NCBI GenBank assembly: GCA_020721445.1
Contig: DYMU01000003.1
Span: 62,001-126,000, forward strand
Source: Gemmobacter nectariphilus
Lineage (GTDB): Bacteria > Pseudomonadota > Alphaproteobacteria > Rhodobacterales > Rhodobacteraceae
Reading direction: 5' to 3'
DNA: 64,000 nucleotides
The stretch's first letter is position 1; the number at the start of each line of letters is the position of its first letter. Made by a program: the position numbers and the translations under genes. This document shows positions 17,629 through 26,482 of this stretch, piece by piece. The notes beneath the pieces are model-generated. The model ran no database searches, was not told the DNA's origin, and was given only the letters and a program-made list of their open reading frames with translations.

Positions 17629-18327
17629 TCAGGCGCGCTGCCGCACGGTGCGCTGTTCGATGCGCTTTTCATGCGCGCCTTGCACGATGCGATGCACATA
17701 GATGCCGGGCAGGTGGATGCCGTCGGGGTCAAGGCTGCCCAGCGGCACGATCTCTTCGACCTCGGCCACGCAAACCTTGCCACAGGTGGCGGCGGGCGGG
17801 TTGAAGTTGCGCGCGGTCTTGCGGAACACAAGGTTGCCCGACGGGTCAGCCTTCCAGGCCTTGACGATGGACAGATCAGCCACAATGCCGGTTTCCAGCA
17901 CATAATCGCGGCCATTGAAGGACTTCACCTCTTTGCCCTCGGCGATCACAGTGCCCACACCCGTTGCGGTGTAAAAGCCGGGGATTCCCGCGCCCCCGGC
18001 CCGCATCCGTTCAGCCAGGGTGCCTTGCGGGTTGAACTCCAGCTCCAGCTCTCCGCTGAGGTATTGCCGCATGAACTCGGCGTTTTCGCCGACATAAGAG
18101 CTGATCATCTTCCTGATCTGACGGCTTTCCAGCAGCACCCCAAGGCCGAACTCATCGACCCCGGCGTTGTTTGAGGCGACGGTCAGGTTCTGGGTCCCGG
18201 CCTCGCGCAGGGCGGCAATCAGCAATTCGGGGATACCGCACAGGCCAAAGCCCCCGGCGGCGATGGACATCCCATCAAACAGCAGCCCGTCAAGCGCTGC
18301 CTTGGCATCCGGATAGACCTTTTTCAT
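17629..18327 (-). CDS. scoA: 3-oxoacid CoA-transferase, subunit A
   Basis: Alpha subunit partner of the gene at 16913, 232 residues. The CoA-binding block GFGLCGIPELLIAAL lies near residue 30, followed by TVASNNAGVDEFGLGVLL and RAGGAGIPGFYTATGVGT, all typical of SCOT/ScoA. The start ATG 18327 (MKKVYPDAK) is the usual N-terminus of the family. With scoB it forms a two-gene unit transcribed away from the META-domain gene. Confidence 0.9.
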   Translation of the reverse strand: MKKVYPDAKAALDGLLFDGMSIAAGGFGLCGIPELLIAALREAGTQNLTVASNNAGVDEFGLGVLLESRQIRKMISSYVGENAEFMRQYLSGELELEFNPQGTLAERMRAGGAGIPGFYTATGVGTVIAEGKEVKSFNGRDYVLETGIVADLSIVKAWKADPSGNLVFRKTARNFNPPAATCGKVCVAEVEEIVPLGSLDPDGIHLPGIYVHRIVQGAHEKRIEQRTVRQRA

Positions 18328-18409
18328 GACGACATCCCCGCACTTCGTGTTGCGTCATAAAGCGGGGGAACGGCGGCGCTGTCAATTGCTGCGCCGCAAT
18401 GCGGCGGTG

Positions 18410-19606
18410 CTAGGGGCGGACAAACACCGCAAGCGTATCGCCGTCCGCGGTCAGGGCCAGATCGCCGTTGTGGGTTAGGTCAAAGCCACGCACCCGCGCC
18501 AGGGCCGCAAGCAGCCGCACCTCAAACGCGCTCCGGTCGTCGGGGCAGGCCATCCGGGTGCTGCTGATCGGGCCAAGGCGCAGCTCTGCCCCGCTTTGCG
18601 TCAGGGTTGCGGTCAGGCGGTTGCAGCCTGCCTCGCCCGCAACCCGGGTGCCGGTGACCGACAGTGACGCGGTGACCCGTTCTGGCACTGCGCCACCTGT
18701 CAGCGTGACCAGGCGCCAGTCGCCCTGCATAAGCTGCGCCGGGTCGCCGGCACAGCCGTGACGCGGCGGTGCGCTGTGCAGCGTCGCCTGGGCCGGATAG
18801 GGCAGGGCACCGTCGCCAAGGCGGCAGACCCCTGGCGTGAGGGTCAGGGCGGGCAGGCCGGGGCTGTGCCAGGTGACCTGATCCTTGCCCATCTCAAACA
18901 CCGCGTGCCGCGCGGTTGCGCCGTCACCGTCGGGCGTGGAATAGGTCATGCCGGTGCTGGTCAGGCTTGCCTGCCATGCCGGGTCGGTGCCAAAGGCGCG
19001 CACCTCTGCCTGTGCCGGGTCGGGAAAGGCCATGCAGGGCGCAAGCCGCGTGCCTTGCCAGATCAGGTCAATGCCGTTGTCTGATGGGTTCAGCACGGTT
19101 GCAAGGCTGCGCCCGTCGCTGAACTGGCGATTGGGCGGGCCAGAGACGGCCATCATCTGCGCAAGCTGGCCGCCACGCTGGGCATAGGCATCCATGCCCA
19201 GAAATCCGATCCGCAGCAAGGCCGGGCCGCAGGCCATGAAGCTGGCAAAACCGATCGACGGGGCTGCCCGCACAATCGCGGGAGGTTGGTCATGGTCCGC
19301 CGTGCCGGCAGGTACTTGCGCCGGCGGGCTGATCCATTGACCGCCATCGGGTGTGCGCAACCGGGCGCGGGTCAGCAACGGGCCATCCGGCACCGTGACG
19401 CGGTAGGCACAGGGTGGCTGACCCTTCGCAGGGATATCGATCAGGGCAAGGCTGCCATCGGCGGCCAGCACTTCGATATCGGCCCGGGTGCCTTCGGGCA
19501 GGGCAAGCCGTTCGCGCAGCACGATCTTTCCAGTCATATCGCGGGCGGCGCCCTGCACGGGGGCCAGGGCCTGCAAGGCACACAGCGCCAAGGCAAGACG
19601 CGACAT
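18410..19606 (-). CDS. META-domain (HslJ-like) envelope protein with YbaY-like N-terminus
   Basis: Exported protein of 398 residues of unknown function. A signal peptide (residues 1-20) is followed by a YbaY/YscW-like beta domain (GKIVLRERLALPEGTRADIEV), a middle domain with RSLATVLNPSDNGIDLIWQG and MTYSTPDGDGATARHAVFEMG, and a C-terminal META domain (GDWRLVTLTG...AGEAGCNRLTATL...STRMACPDD). Such combinations are seen in heat-shock or stress-linked envelope proteins. A GGAGG lies before the start. No neighbour suggests a specific pathway. Confidence 0.75.
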   Translation of the reverse strand: MSRLALALCALQALAPVQGAARDMTGKIVLRERLALPEGTRADIEVLAADGSLALIDIPAKGQPPCAYRVTVPDGPLLTRARLRTPDGGQWISPPAQVPAGTADHDQPPAIVRAAPSIGFASFMACGPALLRIGFLGMDAYAQRGGQLAQMMAVSGPPNRQFSDGRSLATVLNPSDNGIDLIWQGTRLAPCMAFPDPAQAEVRAFGTDPAWQASLTSTGMTYSTPDGDGATARHAVFEMGKDQVTWHSPGLPALTLTPGVCRLGDGALPYPAQATLHSAPPRHGCAGDPAQLMQGDWRLVTLTGGAVPERVTASLSVTGTRVAGEAGCNRLTATLTQSGAELRLGPISSTRMACPDDRSAFEVRLLAALARVRGFDLTHNGDLALTADGDTLAVFVRP

Positions 19607-20081
19607 CGGCAGCCTCCTTGCTCAGAGTGTTATGATGCCTTTCAGCGGGATATTGCGTCAAGCAAATTGGGCCGGGATCCGCCCGACAGGCAGGTAATCC
19701 CACCCGCATCTGGCCGAAAACCGGATGCAAACCCGCCTGGGCGTGACCCTGCAAACAGCAGCAGGACACACCTTGATTGAAATCTCGGTGTTTCCTGAAC
19801 GCCGCTGGTCAGGATTGATTGCAGCCGGGCAAGCACAACTGAACCGGCAGGGCAGGCCCGCCAACCCTTTTGCCCCGCCGCGCGCATCGGTGGCGCGCAT
19901 GCGCCGGCCCGCGTGCAGAGGCGAGACACGCAGGCGGACTGGACGCGTCATTCTTACGCGAAAAGACGGACGATCGACATCGTCGTGCTGCGCCCCGGCT
20001 GGCCTACGGTTTTCCATACGCGGTTCATGCCCGATTGATTGGCCCGAAGCGGGTTGATAAGGGACAGCGACAGAGCCGTCA
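19607..20081. other. Intergenic stretch upstream of tRNA-Leu, no gene seen
   Basis: These 475 bases contain short open frames on both strands, but none has a good ribosome site, a recognisable domain or coding-like third-position bias. The right end must hold the tRNA promoter. I see no repeat or insertion-sequence remnant. Confidence 0.5.
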
Positions 20082-20163
20082 CCCCACGTGGTGAAATTGG
20101 TAAACACAGGAGACTTAAAATCTCCCGCCGTCAGGCTTGCCGGTTCGATGCCGGCCGTGGGGA
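20082..20163 (+). tRNA. tRNA-Leu(UAA)
   Basis: An 82-nt cloverleaf. The acceptor stem CCCCACG pairs with CGTGGGG, with A as discriminator. The D arm contains GTGAAATTGGTAAAC. The anticodon stem GGAGA/TCTCC encloses CTTAAAA with anticodon TAA at 20116-20118, then comes a class II variable arm and the T arm GCCGGTTCGATGCCGGC. The 3' CCA is not encoded. This is the tRNA that reads the rare TTA codon in a GC-rich genome. Confidence 0.95.
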
Positions 20164-20354
20164 CGGTTCTTGTCGTGGATGCGGGTAGGGCATGGTCATG
20201 GGCGTGTGACAGGGCCAAGCCCGCGCCAGACGTTTCACGATGGTCCGGATCCGGTGCCGGGGCGTTCTGGCACACAGCTATTCTGGTGTACAGACCTTCG
20301 GGTGCAAAGCCTTTGGTCAGCATCTGGCCGGTCTGCGAAACGACAAATGGATGG

Positions 20355-20380
20355 CGCGCGCCTTGCGGGCGCGCGTTTTC
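20355..20380 (+). terminator. Rho-independent terminator after tRNA-Leu
   Basis: Stem CGCGCGCC / GGCGCGCG with a TTGCG loop followed by TTTTC on the plus strand. It lies 190 bp after the tRNA and 28 bp beyond the stop of the convergent mdh gene, so the stem may serve both directions. Confidence 0.75.
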
Positions 20381-20407
20381 TTGCTGGCACAGCCCGGCTT
20401 GACGCAA

Positions 20408-21373
<966 letters not shown>

Positions 21374-21551
21374 TCAGTCTCCCGTCTGGTGAATGAGTCG
21401 CGACTTGGGTAGCCCCTTCTTTGGCCTGAGGCAAGCGGGCAGAAGGGTCCATTGTATGCAATTGTGTGCCGATATTTTCGCGGGTGGCTGGCAGGCCGCT
21501 GGTGTTTGCGCTAACCCGGTTGCGCGGACCCGGCGGCAAAGTGGAGGGGCG

Positions 21552-22290
21552 ATGGACGGAGCGGCATTCTGGCTGGCAGCGCTGCTGGCATCGGCGCTGG
21601 TCGGCATGGGCAAGGGCGGTCTTGCCGGTGGTGGGCATGCTGGGCGTGCCGGTGCTGGCGCTGGTGATCTCGCCTGTCACAGCGGCGGGGGTTTTGCTGC
21701 CGGTCTATGTGCTGTCGGATGCCTTTGGTCTTTACGCCTATCGCCGTGGGTTTGACCGCCGGGTGCTGGCCATTCTGGTGCCGGGCATGGTGGCCGGGGT
21801 GGCGGTTGGCTGGGCCACGGCGCGTATCGTGCCCGAAGCGGCGGTGACGGCGCTGGTCGGTGCCATCGGGTTGATCTTTGCGCTTAGCCTGCTGCTGCGG
21901 CGCAAGGTTTCGTCCACGCCCCGTCGGGCCAAGGTGGCACCCGGACTGTTCTGGGGCGTCCTGACCGGGTTCACCAGCTTTGTCAGCCATTCCGGCGCGC
22001 CACCCTATCAGGTGTATGTCCTGCCCCTGGGTTTGGGAAAGATGGCGTTTGCTGCGACGGGCACAGTCGCCTTTGCCATTTTGAACGCGGTCAAGCTGCT
22101 GCCCTATTGGCATCTGGGGCAGTTGAGCCCGGCCAATTTGCAGGTGGCGGTGGTGCTGATGCCGGTGGTGGCGGTGTCGGTGTTTGTGGGTGTGCGATTG
22201 GTGCACTGGTTGCCCGAGGCGGTCTTCTTTCGCGTCGTCACCTGGGCACTGCTGGCAGTGTCGTTGAAACTGCTGTGGGACGGTCTGTGA
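21552..22290 (+). pseudogene. TauE/SafE-family membrane permease with a one-base frameshift
   Basis: Homologue of the TauE/SafE anion-exporter family, a polytopic inner-membrane protein. The proper start is ATG 21552 after GGAGGGG, giving MDGAAFWLAALLASALVGMG then KGGL. At 21621-21623 (CTT) the frame breaks. Removing one T restores GGLPVVGMLGVPVLALVISP and an open frame to 22290, giving a 245-residue protein of normal family length. The downstream half has several membrane segments and the SFVSHSGAPPYQVYVLPL block. It is either a recently broken gene or a sequencing or assembly error; the rest looks intact. Confidence 0.75.
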
Positions 22291-22294
22291 TCGC

Positions 22295-22320
22295 AAAAAA
22301 AAGGGTGCCCGTGGGCACCC
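22295..22320 (-). terminator. Rho-independent terminator of the CsbD-like gene
   Basis: On the minus strand GGGTGCCC / GGGCACCC with a two-base loop is followed by eight T residues. It lies 28 bp after the CsbD-like stop and is the clearest intrinsic terminator in the window. The stem also lies just past the convergent TauE gene. Confidence 0.92.
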
Positions 22321-22347
22321 TGTAGAACTCGTGAAGAACGTTATGGA

Positions 22348-22560
22348 TCAGATCTTGTCGATGGTGTCTTTCACCGCATCCTTGGTGTCTTCGACCGCAT
22401 CCTTGGCCTTGCCGACGGCCTGCTGGGCCTCGCCCTTGACCTCTTGCGCGATGCCTTCAGCCTGAAGCTTCGGGTTGTCGGTGGCCTTGCCGATGGCCTG
22501 CTTGGCGTTGCCGATGGCTTCGTTTGCAAGGCCGCTGATCTTGTCTGATATGCTGCTCAT
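22348..22560 (-). CDS. CsbD-like general stress protein
   Basis: Small hydrophilic protein of 70 residues, rich in Ala, Lys, Asp and Glu, with CsbD-type repeated motifs ([39 protein letters not shown]). Family members are abundant stress-induced proteins of unknown mechanism. The start at 22560 has AAGGAG nine bases upstream. A perfect terminator follows, so the gene is monocistronic, which fits high-level regulated expression. Confidence 0.85.
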   Translation of the reverse strand: MSSISDKISGLANEAIGNAKQAIGKATDNPKLQAEGIAQEVKGEAQQAVGKAKDAVEDTKDAVKDTIDKI

Positions 22561-22784
22561 GGTGGTGCTCCTTCCATAAGGTGTCATGTGCCGTATCAAC
22601 GCGGCACCTTTGAATTCGGTTCCCGGCGGGCGCAGATTTTTTTGGGGGGGCAGTTTGGCCAATCAAGGCCGGACAGATTGCCATGCGCCCCACGATTGGA
22701 AATGCTGCGCTGCGGCAAGTTTGGGCTTGCAGATTGTGACGATTTGGGCGTTTTTGGCGCAAGATTGTTACAAGGGGACGAATC

Positions 22785-23639
22785 ATGACCAAACCAGCCC
22801 GCCCTTTCCGCTCGGTCCTGTATATCCCCGGTTCCAAGGAACGGGCGTTGGAAAAGGCGCGCGATCTGGCCACGGATGCGATCATCTTCGACCTAGAGGA
22901 CGCGGTGGCACCGGATGAAAAACCGCATGCCCGAGCGGTCTTGGCCGAAGCCTTGCACGCAGACTGTGGCCGTCGGGCGCGGATCGTGCGGATCAACGGC
23001 TTTGACACCGGATGGGGCCGCGACGACGCGAGGGCTTTTGCCGACCATCCGGGGGTGGATGCGGTGCTGATCCCCAAGGTCAGCACGCCGGCCGATCTGG
23101 ATGCGGTGGCGGCCTTGGTGCCGGGCAAACCGCTTTGGGCCATGATGGAAACCGCGCTTGGCATGCTGAACGCGGCGGCGATTGCGGCGCATCCGGCATT
23201 GCAGGGCATGGTGATGGGCACCAATGATCTGGCCAAGGAGTTGGGCAGCCATTTCCGCCCCGACCGTCTGCCGCTGCAAACTGGCTTGGGCCTGTGCGTG
23301 CTGGCGGCCAAGGTGCATCACCGGGTGATCATCGACGGCGTCTATAACGCTTTCAAGGATGATGATGGCCTGCGGGCCGAGTGTTATCAGGGCCGCGACA
23401 TGGGCTTTGACGGCAAGACCCTGATCCACCCGATGCAGTTGGACATCGCCAACGCCGCCTTTGCCCCCAGCGAGGCCGAGGTCGATCTGGCCCGCCGCCA
23501 GATCGCCGCCTTTGATGCGGCGATGGCGCAGGGGCAGGCGGTGGCGGTGGTCGATGGCAAGATTGTCGAAAACCTGCACATCGTGACCGCAAAAACCACC
23601 CTAGCCAAGGCCGAAGCGATTGCAGCGATGGCCGAATAA
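22785..23639 (+). CDS. mcl2: (3S)-malyl-CoA thioesterase
   Basis: CitE/HpcH-family enzyme of 284 residues. In the ethylmalonyl-CoA pathway it hydrolyses (3S)-malyl-CoA to malate and CoA after glyoxylate condenses with acetyl-CoA. The sequence shows RSVLYIPGSKERALEKA, the Mg2+-ligand block DAIIFDLEDAVAPDEK, the arginine-containing RIVRING, the acidic METALGMLN and the GMVMGTNDLAKELG segment. It resembles, from memory, the shorter Mcl2 rather than the roughly 318-residue Mcl1 lyase of Rhodobacter. The clustering with mch, ecm and ccr supports this; a general CoA-ester lyase is the fallback call. Confidence 0.85.
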   Translation: MTKPARPFRSVLYIPGSKERALEKARDLATDAIIFDLEDAVAPDEKPHARAVLAEALHADCGRRARIVRINGFDTGWGRDDARAFADHPGVDAVLIPKVSTPADLDAVAALVPGKPLWAMMETALGMLNAAAIAAHPALQGMVMGTNDLAKELGSHFRPDRLPLQTGLGLCVLAAKVHHRVIIDGVYNAFKDDDGLRAECYQGRDMGFDGKTLIHPMQLDIANAAFAPSEAEVDLARRQIAAFDAAMAQGQAVAVVDGKIVENLHIVTAKTTLAKAEAIAAMAE

Positions 23640-23675
23640 GGCCAAGGTGCGCCCCAACTCAGCCGGAGATTTGCC

Positions 23676-24221
23676 ATGACTGTCCTGATCCTTGGTGTTG
23701 CCCTGTGGTGGGCTGCGCATCTGTTCAAACGTGTTGCCCCCGCCCAACGGCAGGCGATGGGAAACAACGGCAAGTTGCTGGCCACGGGGCTGATCGTGTT
23801 GTCGATCGTGCTGATGGTGGTGGGCTATCGCGCCGCCCCGGTGATTGATCTGTGGACGCCGCCGGCGTTTCTGACCCATGTCAACAACCTGCTGATGATC
23901 CTGGCCTTCTACTTCTACGCTGCCTCGGGCATGAAAACCGCGCTTGCCCGCAAGGTCCGGCATCCGCAGCTGGCCGGGTTCAAGACCTGGGCCATCGCGC
24001 ACCTGCTGGTGAATGGCGATTTGGCCAGCCTTGTGCTGTTTGGCGGGCTGCTGGCCTGGGCGGTGGTGTCGGTGATCGTGATCAACCGGGCACAACCGAC
24101 CTGGACACCGCCCGCGCCAAAACCTGCCAAGTTCGAGCTGTTTGCCATCGTCGGCACGCTGGGGATCGTGGCGGTGGTGATGCTGATCCACTACTGGCTT
24201 GGCGTGCAGCCCTGGGGGTAA
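23676..24221 (+). CDS. NnrU-family membrane protein
   Basis: Inner-membrane protein of 181 residues with about five hydrophobic segments (near 2-16, 35-52, 67-85, 110-132 and 158-175). The motifs VALWWAAHLFKRVAP, HPQLAGFKTWAIAHLLVNGD and the internal GMKTAL match the NnrU family, first linked to nitrogen-oxide respiration and related to a carotenoid isomerase-like membrane fold. Here it lies 36 bp after mcl2 and just before the DUF1737 gene and mch, with no denitrification genes in sight. Its role in this cluster is unknown. Confidence 0.78.
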   Translation: MTVLILGVALWWAAHLFKRVAPAQRQAMGNNGKLLATGLIVLSIVLMVVGYRAAPVIDLWTPPAFLTHVNNLLMILAFYFYAASGMKTALARKVRHPQLAGFKTWAIAHLLVNGDLASLVLFGGLLAWAVVSVIVINRAQPTWTPPAPKPAKFELFAIVGTLGIVAVVMLIHYWLGVQPWG

Positions 24222-24225
24222 GGCA

Positions 24226-24429
24226 ATGAAACTTTATCGCTTTTTGTCCGAAGATGACACGTCAGCATTTTGTCACAAGGTCACGGTGGCGCTGAACAAC
24301 GGCTGGTCGCTGCATGGTGATCCGACCTATGCGTTTGACGCGGTACGGGGTGTCATGCGCTGTGGTCAGGCGGTGGTGAAAGAGGCGCCCGGTGTTTACT
24401 CGCCCGACATCAAGCTGGGCGATCACTAG
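24226..24429 (+). CDS. DUF1737 small protein
   Basis: A 67-residue soluble protein of the DUF1737 family, function unknown. The conserved core is MKLYRFLSEDDTSAFCHKVT followed by ALNNGWSLHGDPTYAFDA and RGVMRCGQAVVKE. The start ATG 24226 is four bases after the stop of the preceding gene. Its stop is 24 bases before mch. Placement inside the mcl2-mch interval suggests co-expression with the ethylmalonyl-CoA pathway. Confidence 0.8.
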   Translation: MKLYRFLSEDDTSAFCHKVTVALNNGWSLHGDPTYAFDAVRGVMRCGQAVVKEAPGVYSPDIKLGDH

Positions 24430-24453
24430 GACGCAGGTTCGTTGGAGAAACGC

Positions 24454-25479
24454 ATGAAAACCAATCCCGGCCGTTTTTTCGAGGATTATCGTCTGGGTGA
24501 GACGATCATCCACGCCGTGCCGCGCACGCTGTCGGGGGGCGAGCGGGCGCTCTATCATGCGCTTTATCCCGCCCGGCATGCGCTGTATTCGTCAGATCAG
24601 TTCGCGCAGGGCTGCGGGCTTCCGGCCTCGCCGCTTGATGACCTGCTGGCGTTTCATACTGTATTTGGCAAGACCGTGCCCGACATCAGCCTGAACGCGA
24701 TCGCCAACCTTGGCTATGCCGAGGGCCGCTGGCTGATGCCGGTTTATCCGGGCGATACCCTGCGCAGCGAAAGCACCGTGATCGGGCTGAAGGAAAACTC
24801 GAACGGCAAGTCGGGCGTGGTCTACGTCCGTACCAGAGGGTTCAATCAGGACGACAAGCCGGTGCTGGAATACGTCCGCTGGGTAATGGTGCGCAAGAAC
24901 CGGATGGATGCGCCCGCGCCGGGGGCGGTGGTGCCGCAACTGGCCAGCGTCGTGGTGCCCGAGGCGCTGGTCATTCCCAAGCCGCTGGATTTTTCGCGCT
25001 ACGATTTCGCTCTGGCCGGCGAGCCGCACCGCTGGGGCGATTATGCGGTCGGAGAGGTGATCGACCATGTCGATGGCGTGACGGTGGAAGAGGCCGAGCA
25101 CATGCTGGCCACCCGACTGTGGCAGAACACCGCCAAGGTGCATTTCGATGCGACCGCACGCGAAGATGGAAGGCGGCTGATCTATGGCGGCCATGTCATC
25201 AGCATGGCGCGCGCGCTGTCGTTCAACGGCTTGGCCAATGCGCAGATGATGGTGGCACTGAACGCAGGCAGCCACGCCAACCCCTGCTTTGCCGGTGACA
25301 CGGTTCGGGCCTGGTCGCAGGTGCTGGACAAGGCCGAAACCGACAGCCCCGGCGTCGGGGCCATCCGGTTGCGGCTGGTGGCGACCAAAGGCCGGGCAGG
25401 GGCCTTGCGCGGTGAAGATGGCAAGTATTTGCCCGAGGTGCTGCTGGATCTGGACTATTGGGCGCTGATGCCGCTGTGA
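24454..25479 (+). CDS. mch: Mesaconyl-CoA hydratase
   Basis: MaoC-like double hot-dog hydratase of 341 residues that converts mesaconyl-CoA to beta-methylmalyl-CoA in the ethylmalonyl-CoA pathway. The N-terminus NPGRFFEDYRLGETIIHAVP and the blocks ALYPARHALYSSDQFAQ, LIYGGHVISMARALSFNGL and AGSHANPCFAGDTVRAWSQV are characteristic of Mch rather than of short-chain enoyl-CoA hydratases. I use ATG 24454, which has GGAG eight bases before it. It ends a unit mcl2 - NnrU-like - DUF1737 - mch. Confidence 0.92.
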   Translation: MKTNPGRFFEDYRLGETIIHAVPRTLSGGERALYHALYPARHALYSSDQFAQGCGLPASPLDDLLAFHTVFGKTVPDISLNAIANLGYAEGRWLMPVYPGDTLRSESTVIGLKENSNGKSGVVYVRTRGFNQDDKPVLEYVRWVMVRKNRMDAPAPGAVVPQLASVVVPEALVIPKPLDFSRYDFALAGEPHRWGDYAVGEVIDHVDGVTVEEAEHMLATRLWQNTAKVHFDATAREDGRRLIYGGHVISMARALSFNGLANAQMMVALNAGSHANPCFAGDTVRAWSQVLDKAETDSPGVGAIRLRLVATKGRAGALRGEDGKYLPEVLLDLDYWALMPL

Positions 25480-25516
25480 CGCGGCAAAGGCGACCAGCTC
25501 TGTCTGAGCGGAATCG

Positions 25517-25547
25517 TGTGATCACAGCTGGAAAATTCGTGATCACA
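25517..25547. promoter_or_regulatory. Paired GTGATCAC palindromes upstream of sdhC
   Basis: TGTGATCACA at 25517-25526 is a perfect ten-base palindrome. CGTGATCACA at 25538-25547 repeats its eight-base core GTGATCAC. The centres are 21 bp apart, two helical turns, so a regulator could bind both on one face. They lie 155-185 bp before sdhC. The binding protein is not known to me. Confidence 0.55.
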
Positions 25548-25702
25548 AATTCAAGAATTCTGCGGTCAAAGCGATAAAATGCTGCATCTGCACCAGAGTC
25601 ACGCGTGACAGGTCTAAAAAAAGCGCTATTCATTGACACAACGATGACAGCACGCCGCGGACCGGATGACTGACGGTCGCGCCAGCGATGAAGGGAACCG
25701 AT

Positions 25703-26089
25703 ATGGCAGACGTCAAACGGGTCAAACGGCCTTTGTCGCCGCATTTGCAGATTTACCGCCCGCAACTGACCTCGATCACCTCGATCCTGACGCGCATCAC
25801 CGGCAACGCCCTCATCGTGTCTGTGGTTCTGGCGGTGTGGTGGTTGCTGGCAGCCGCGGTTGGGCCTGACTATTTTGCCACGGCCAATGCGGTGGTGACC
25901 AGCTGGTTCGGCGATCTGGTGTTTGCGGCCTCGGCCTGGGCGGTCTGGTATCACTATCTGGCCGGCCTGCGGCACCTGTATTTCGACGCCGGAAAAGGGC
26001 TGGAAATCAAGACCGCCGAGATGCTGGGGATGATGATGATCGGTGGATCGGTCGTGCTGACCCTGATCACCATCGTCATGGTTCAATAA
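25703..26089 (+). CDS. sdhC: Succinate dehydrogenase cytochrome b556 subunit
   Basis: Membrane anchor of complex II that helps bind heme b and ubiquinone, 128 residues with three membrane helices (about 25-50, 60-85 and 100-125). The N-terminal RPLSPHLQIYRPQLTSITSI and the HYLAGLRHLYFDAG motif with the heme-ligand histidine identify SdhC. The start at 25703 (MADVKR) has AAGGGAA upstream; an in-frame ATG at 25688 is less likely. It is the first gene of sdhC-D-A-(two small genes)-B. Confidence 0.93.
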   Translation: MADVKRVKRPLSPHLQIYRPQLTSITSILTRITGNALIVSVVLAVWWLLAAAVGPDYFATANAVVTSWFGDLVFAASAWAVWYHYLAGLRHLYFDAGKGLEIKTAEMLGMMMIGGSVVLTLITIVMVQ

Positions 26090-26100
26090 GGGGGGAAAGG

Positions 26101-26472
26101 ATGCGCTATATCACAGATCGCAAGCGCGCCGAGGGCAAGGGCGCATCGGGCACCGGAACCGAACACCACTGGTCGATGCAGGTGTCGTCGGTCGGGCTGG
26201 CGTTCTTGCTGCCGGTCTGGCTTTACATCTTCGGCTCGGCCCTTGGCGGCACCCGCGAAGAGGTGGTCGAGACCTTTTCGCACCCGTTCCCGGCCATTGT
26301 GACGGCCTTGGTGCTGGTGGTGGGGATGCGGCATTTCATTGGCGGTGCCACCATGATGCTGGGTGATTACACCAGCGGCACGACCAGAAAGATGGCCATT
26401 ATCGGCATGACCGCAATTGCCTGGATGGTGGCGGCGACCGGGCTGTTTGCCCTGGTGCGCATGGCCTTGTGA
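26101..26472 (+). CDS. sdhD: Succinate dehydrogenase membrane anchor subunit
   Basis: Second anchor of complex II, 123 residues with three membrane helices (about 30-48, 60-80 and 93-120). The N-terminal [20 protein letters not shown] and the histidine-containing [18 protein letters not shown], which includes the Asp-Tyr pair of the quinone site, match alphaproteobacterial SdhD. A GGGGAAAGG ribosome site precedes the start, 11 bp after sdhC. Confidence 0.92.
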   Translation: MRYITDRKRAEGKGASGTGTEHHWSMQVSSVGLAFLLPVWLYIFGSALGGTREEVVETFSHPFPAIVTALVLVVGMRHFIGGATMMLGDYTSGTTRKMAIIGMTAIAWMVAATGLFALVRMAL

Positions 26473-26482
26473 AGGAACTGAC

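Noticed and set aside
19658-20407. A 249-codon minus-strand frame across tRNA-Leu
   Set aside because: It reads through the tRNA and its terminator and has no recognisable domain.
23676-24221. NnrU gene as evidence for denitrification
   Set aside because: No nir, nor or nnr partner gene is present in the window; the neighbours are ethylmalonyl-CoA pathway genes.
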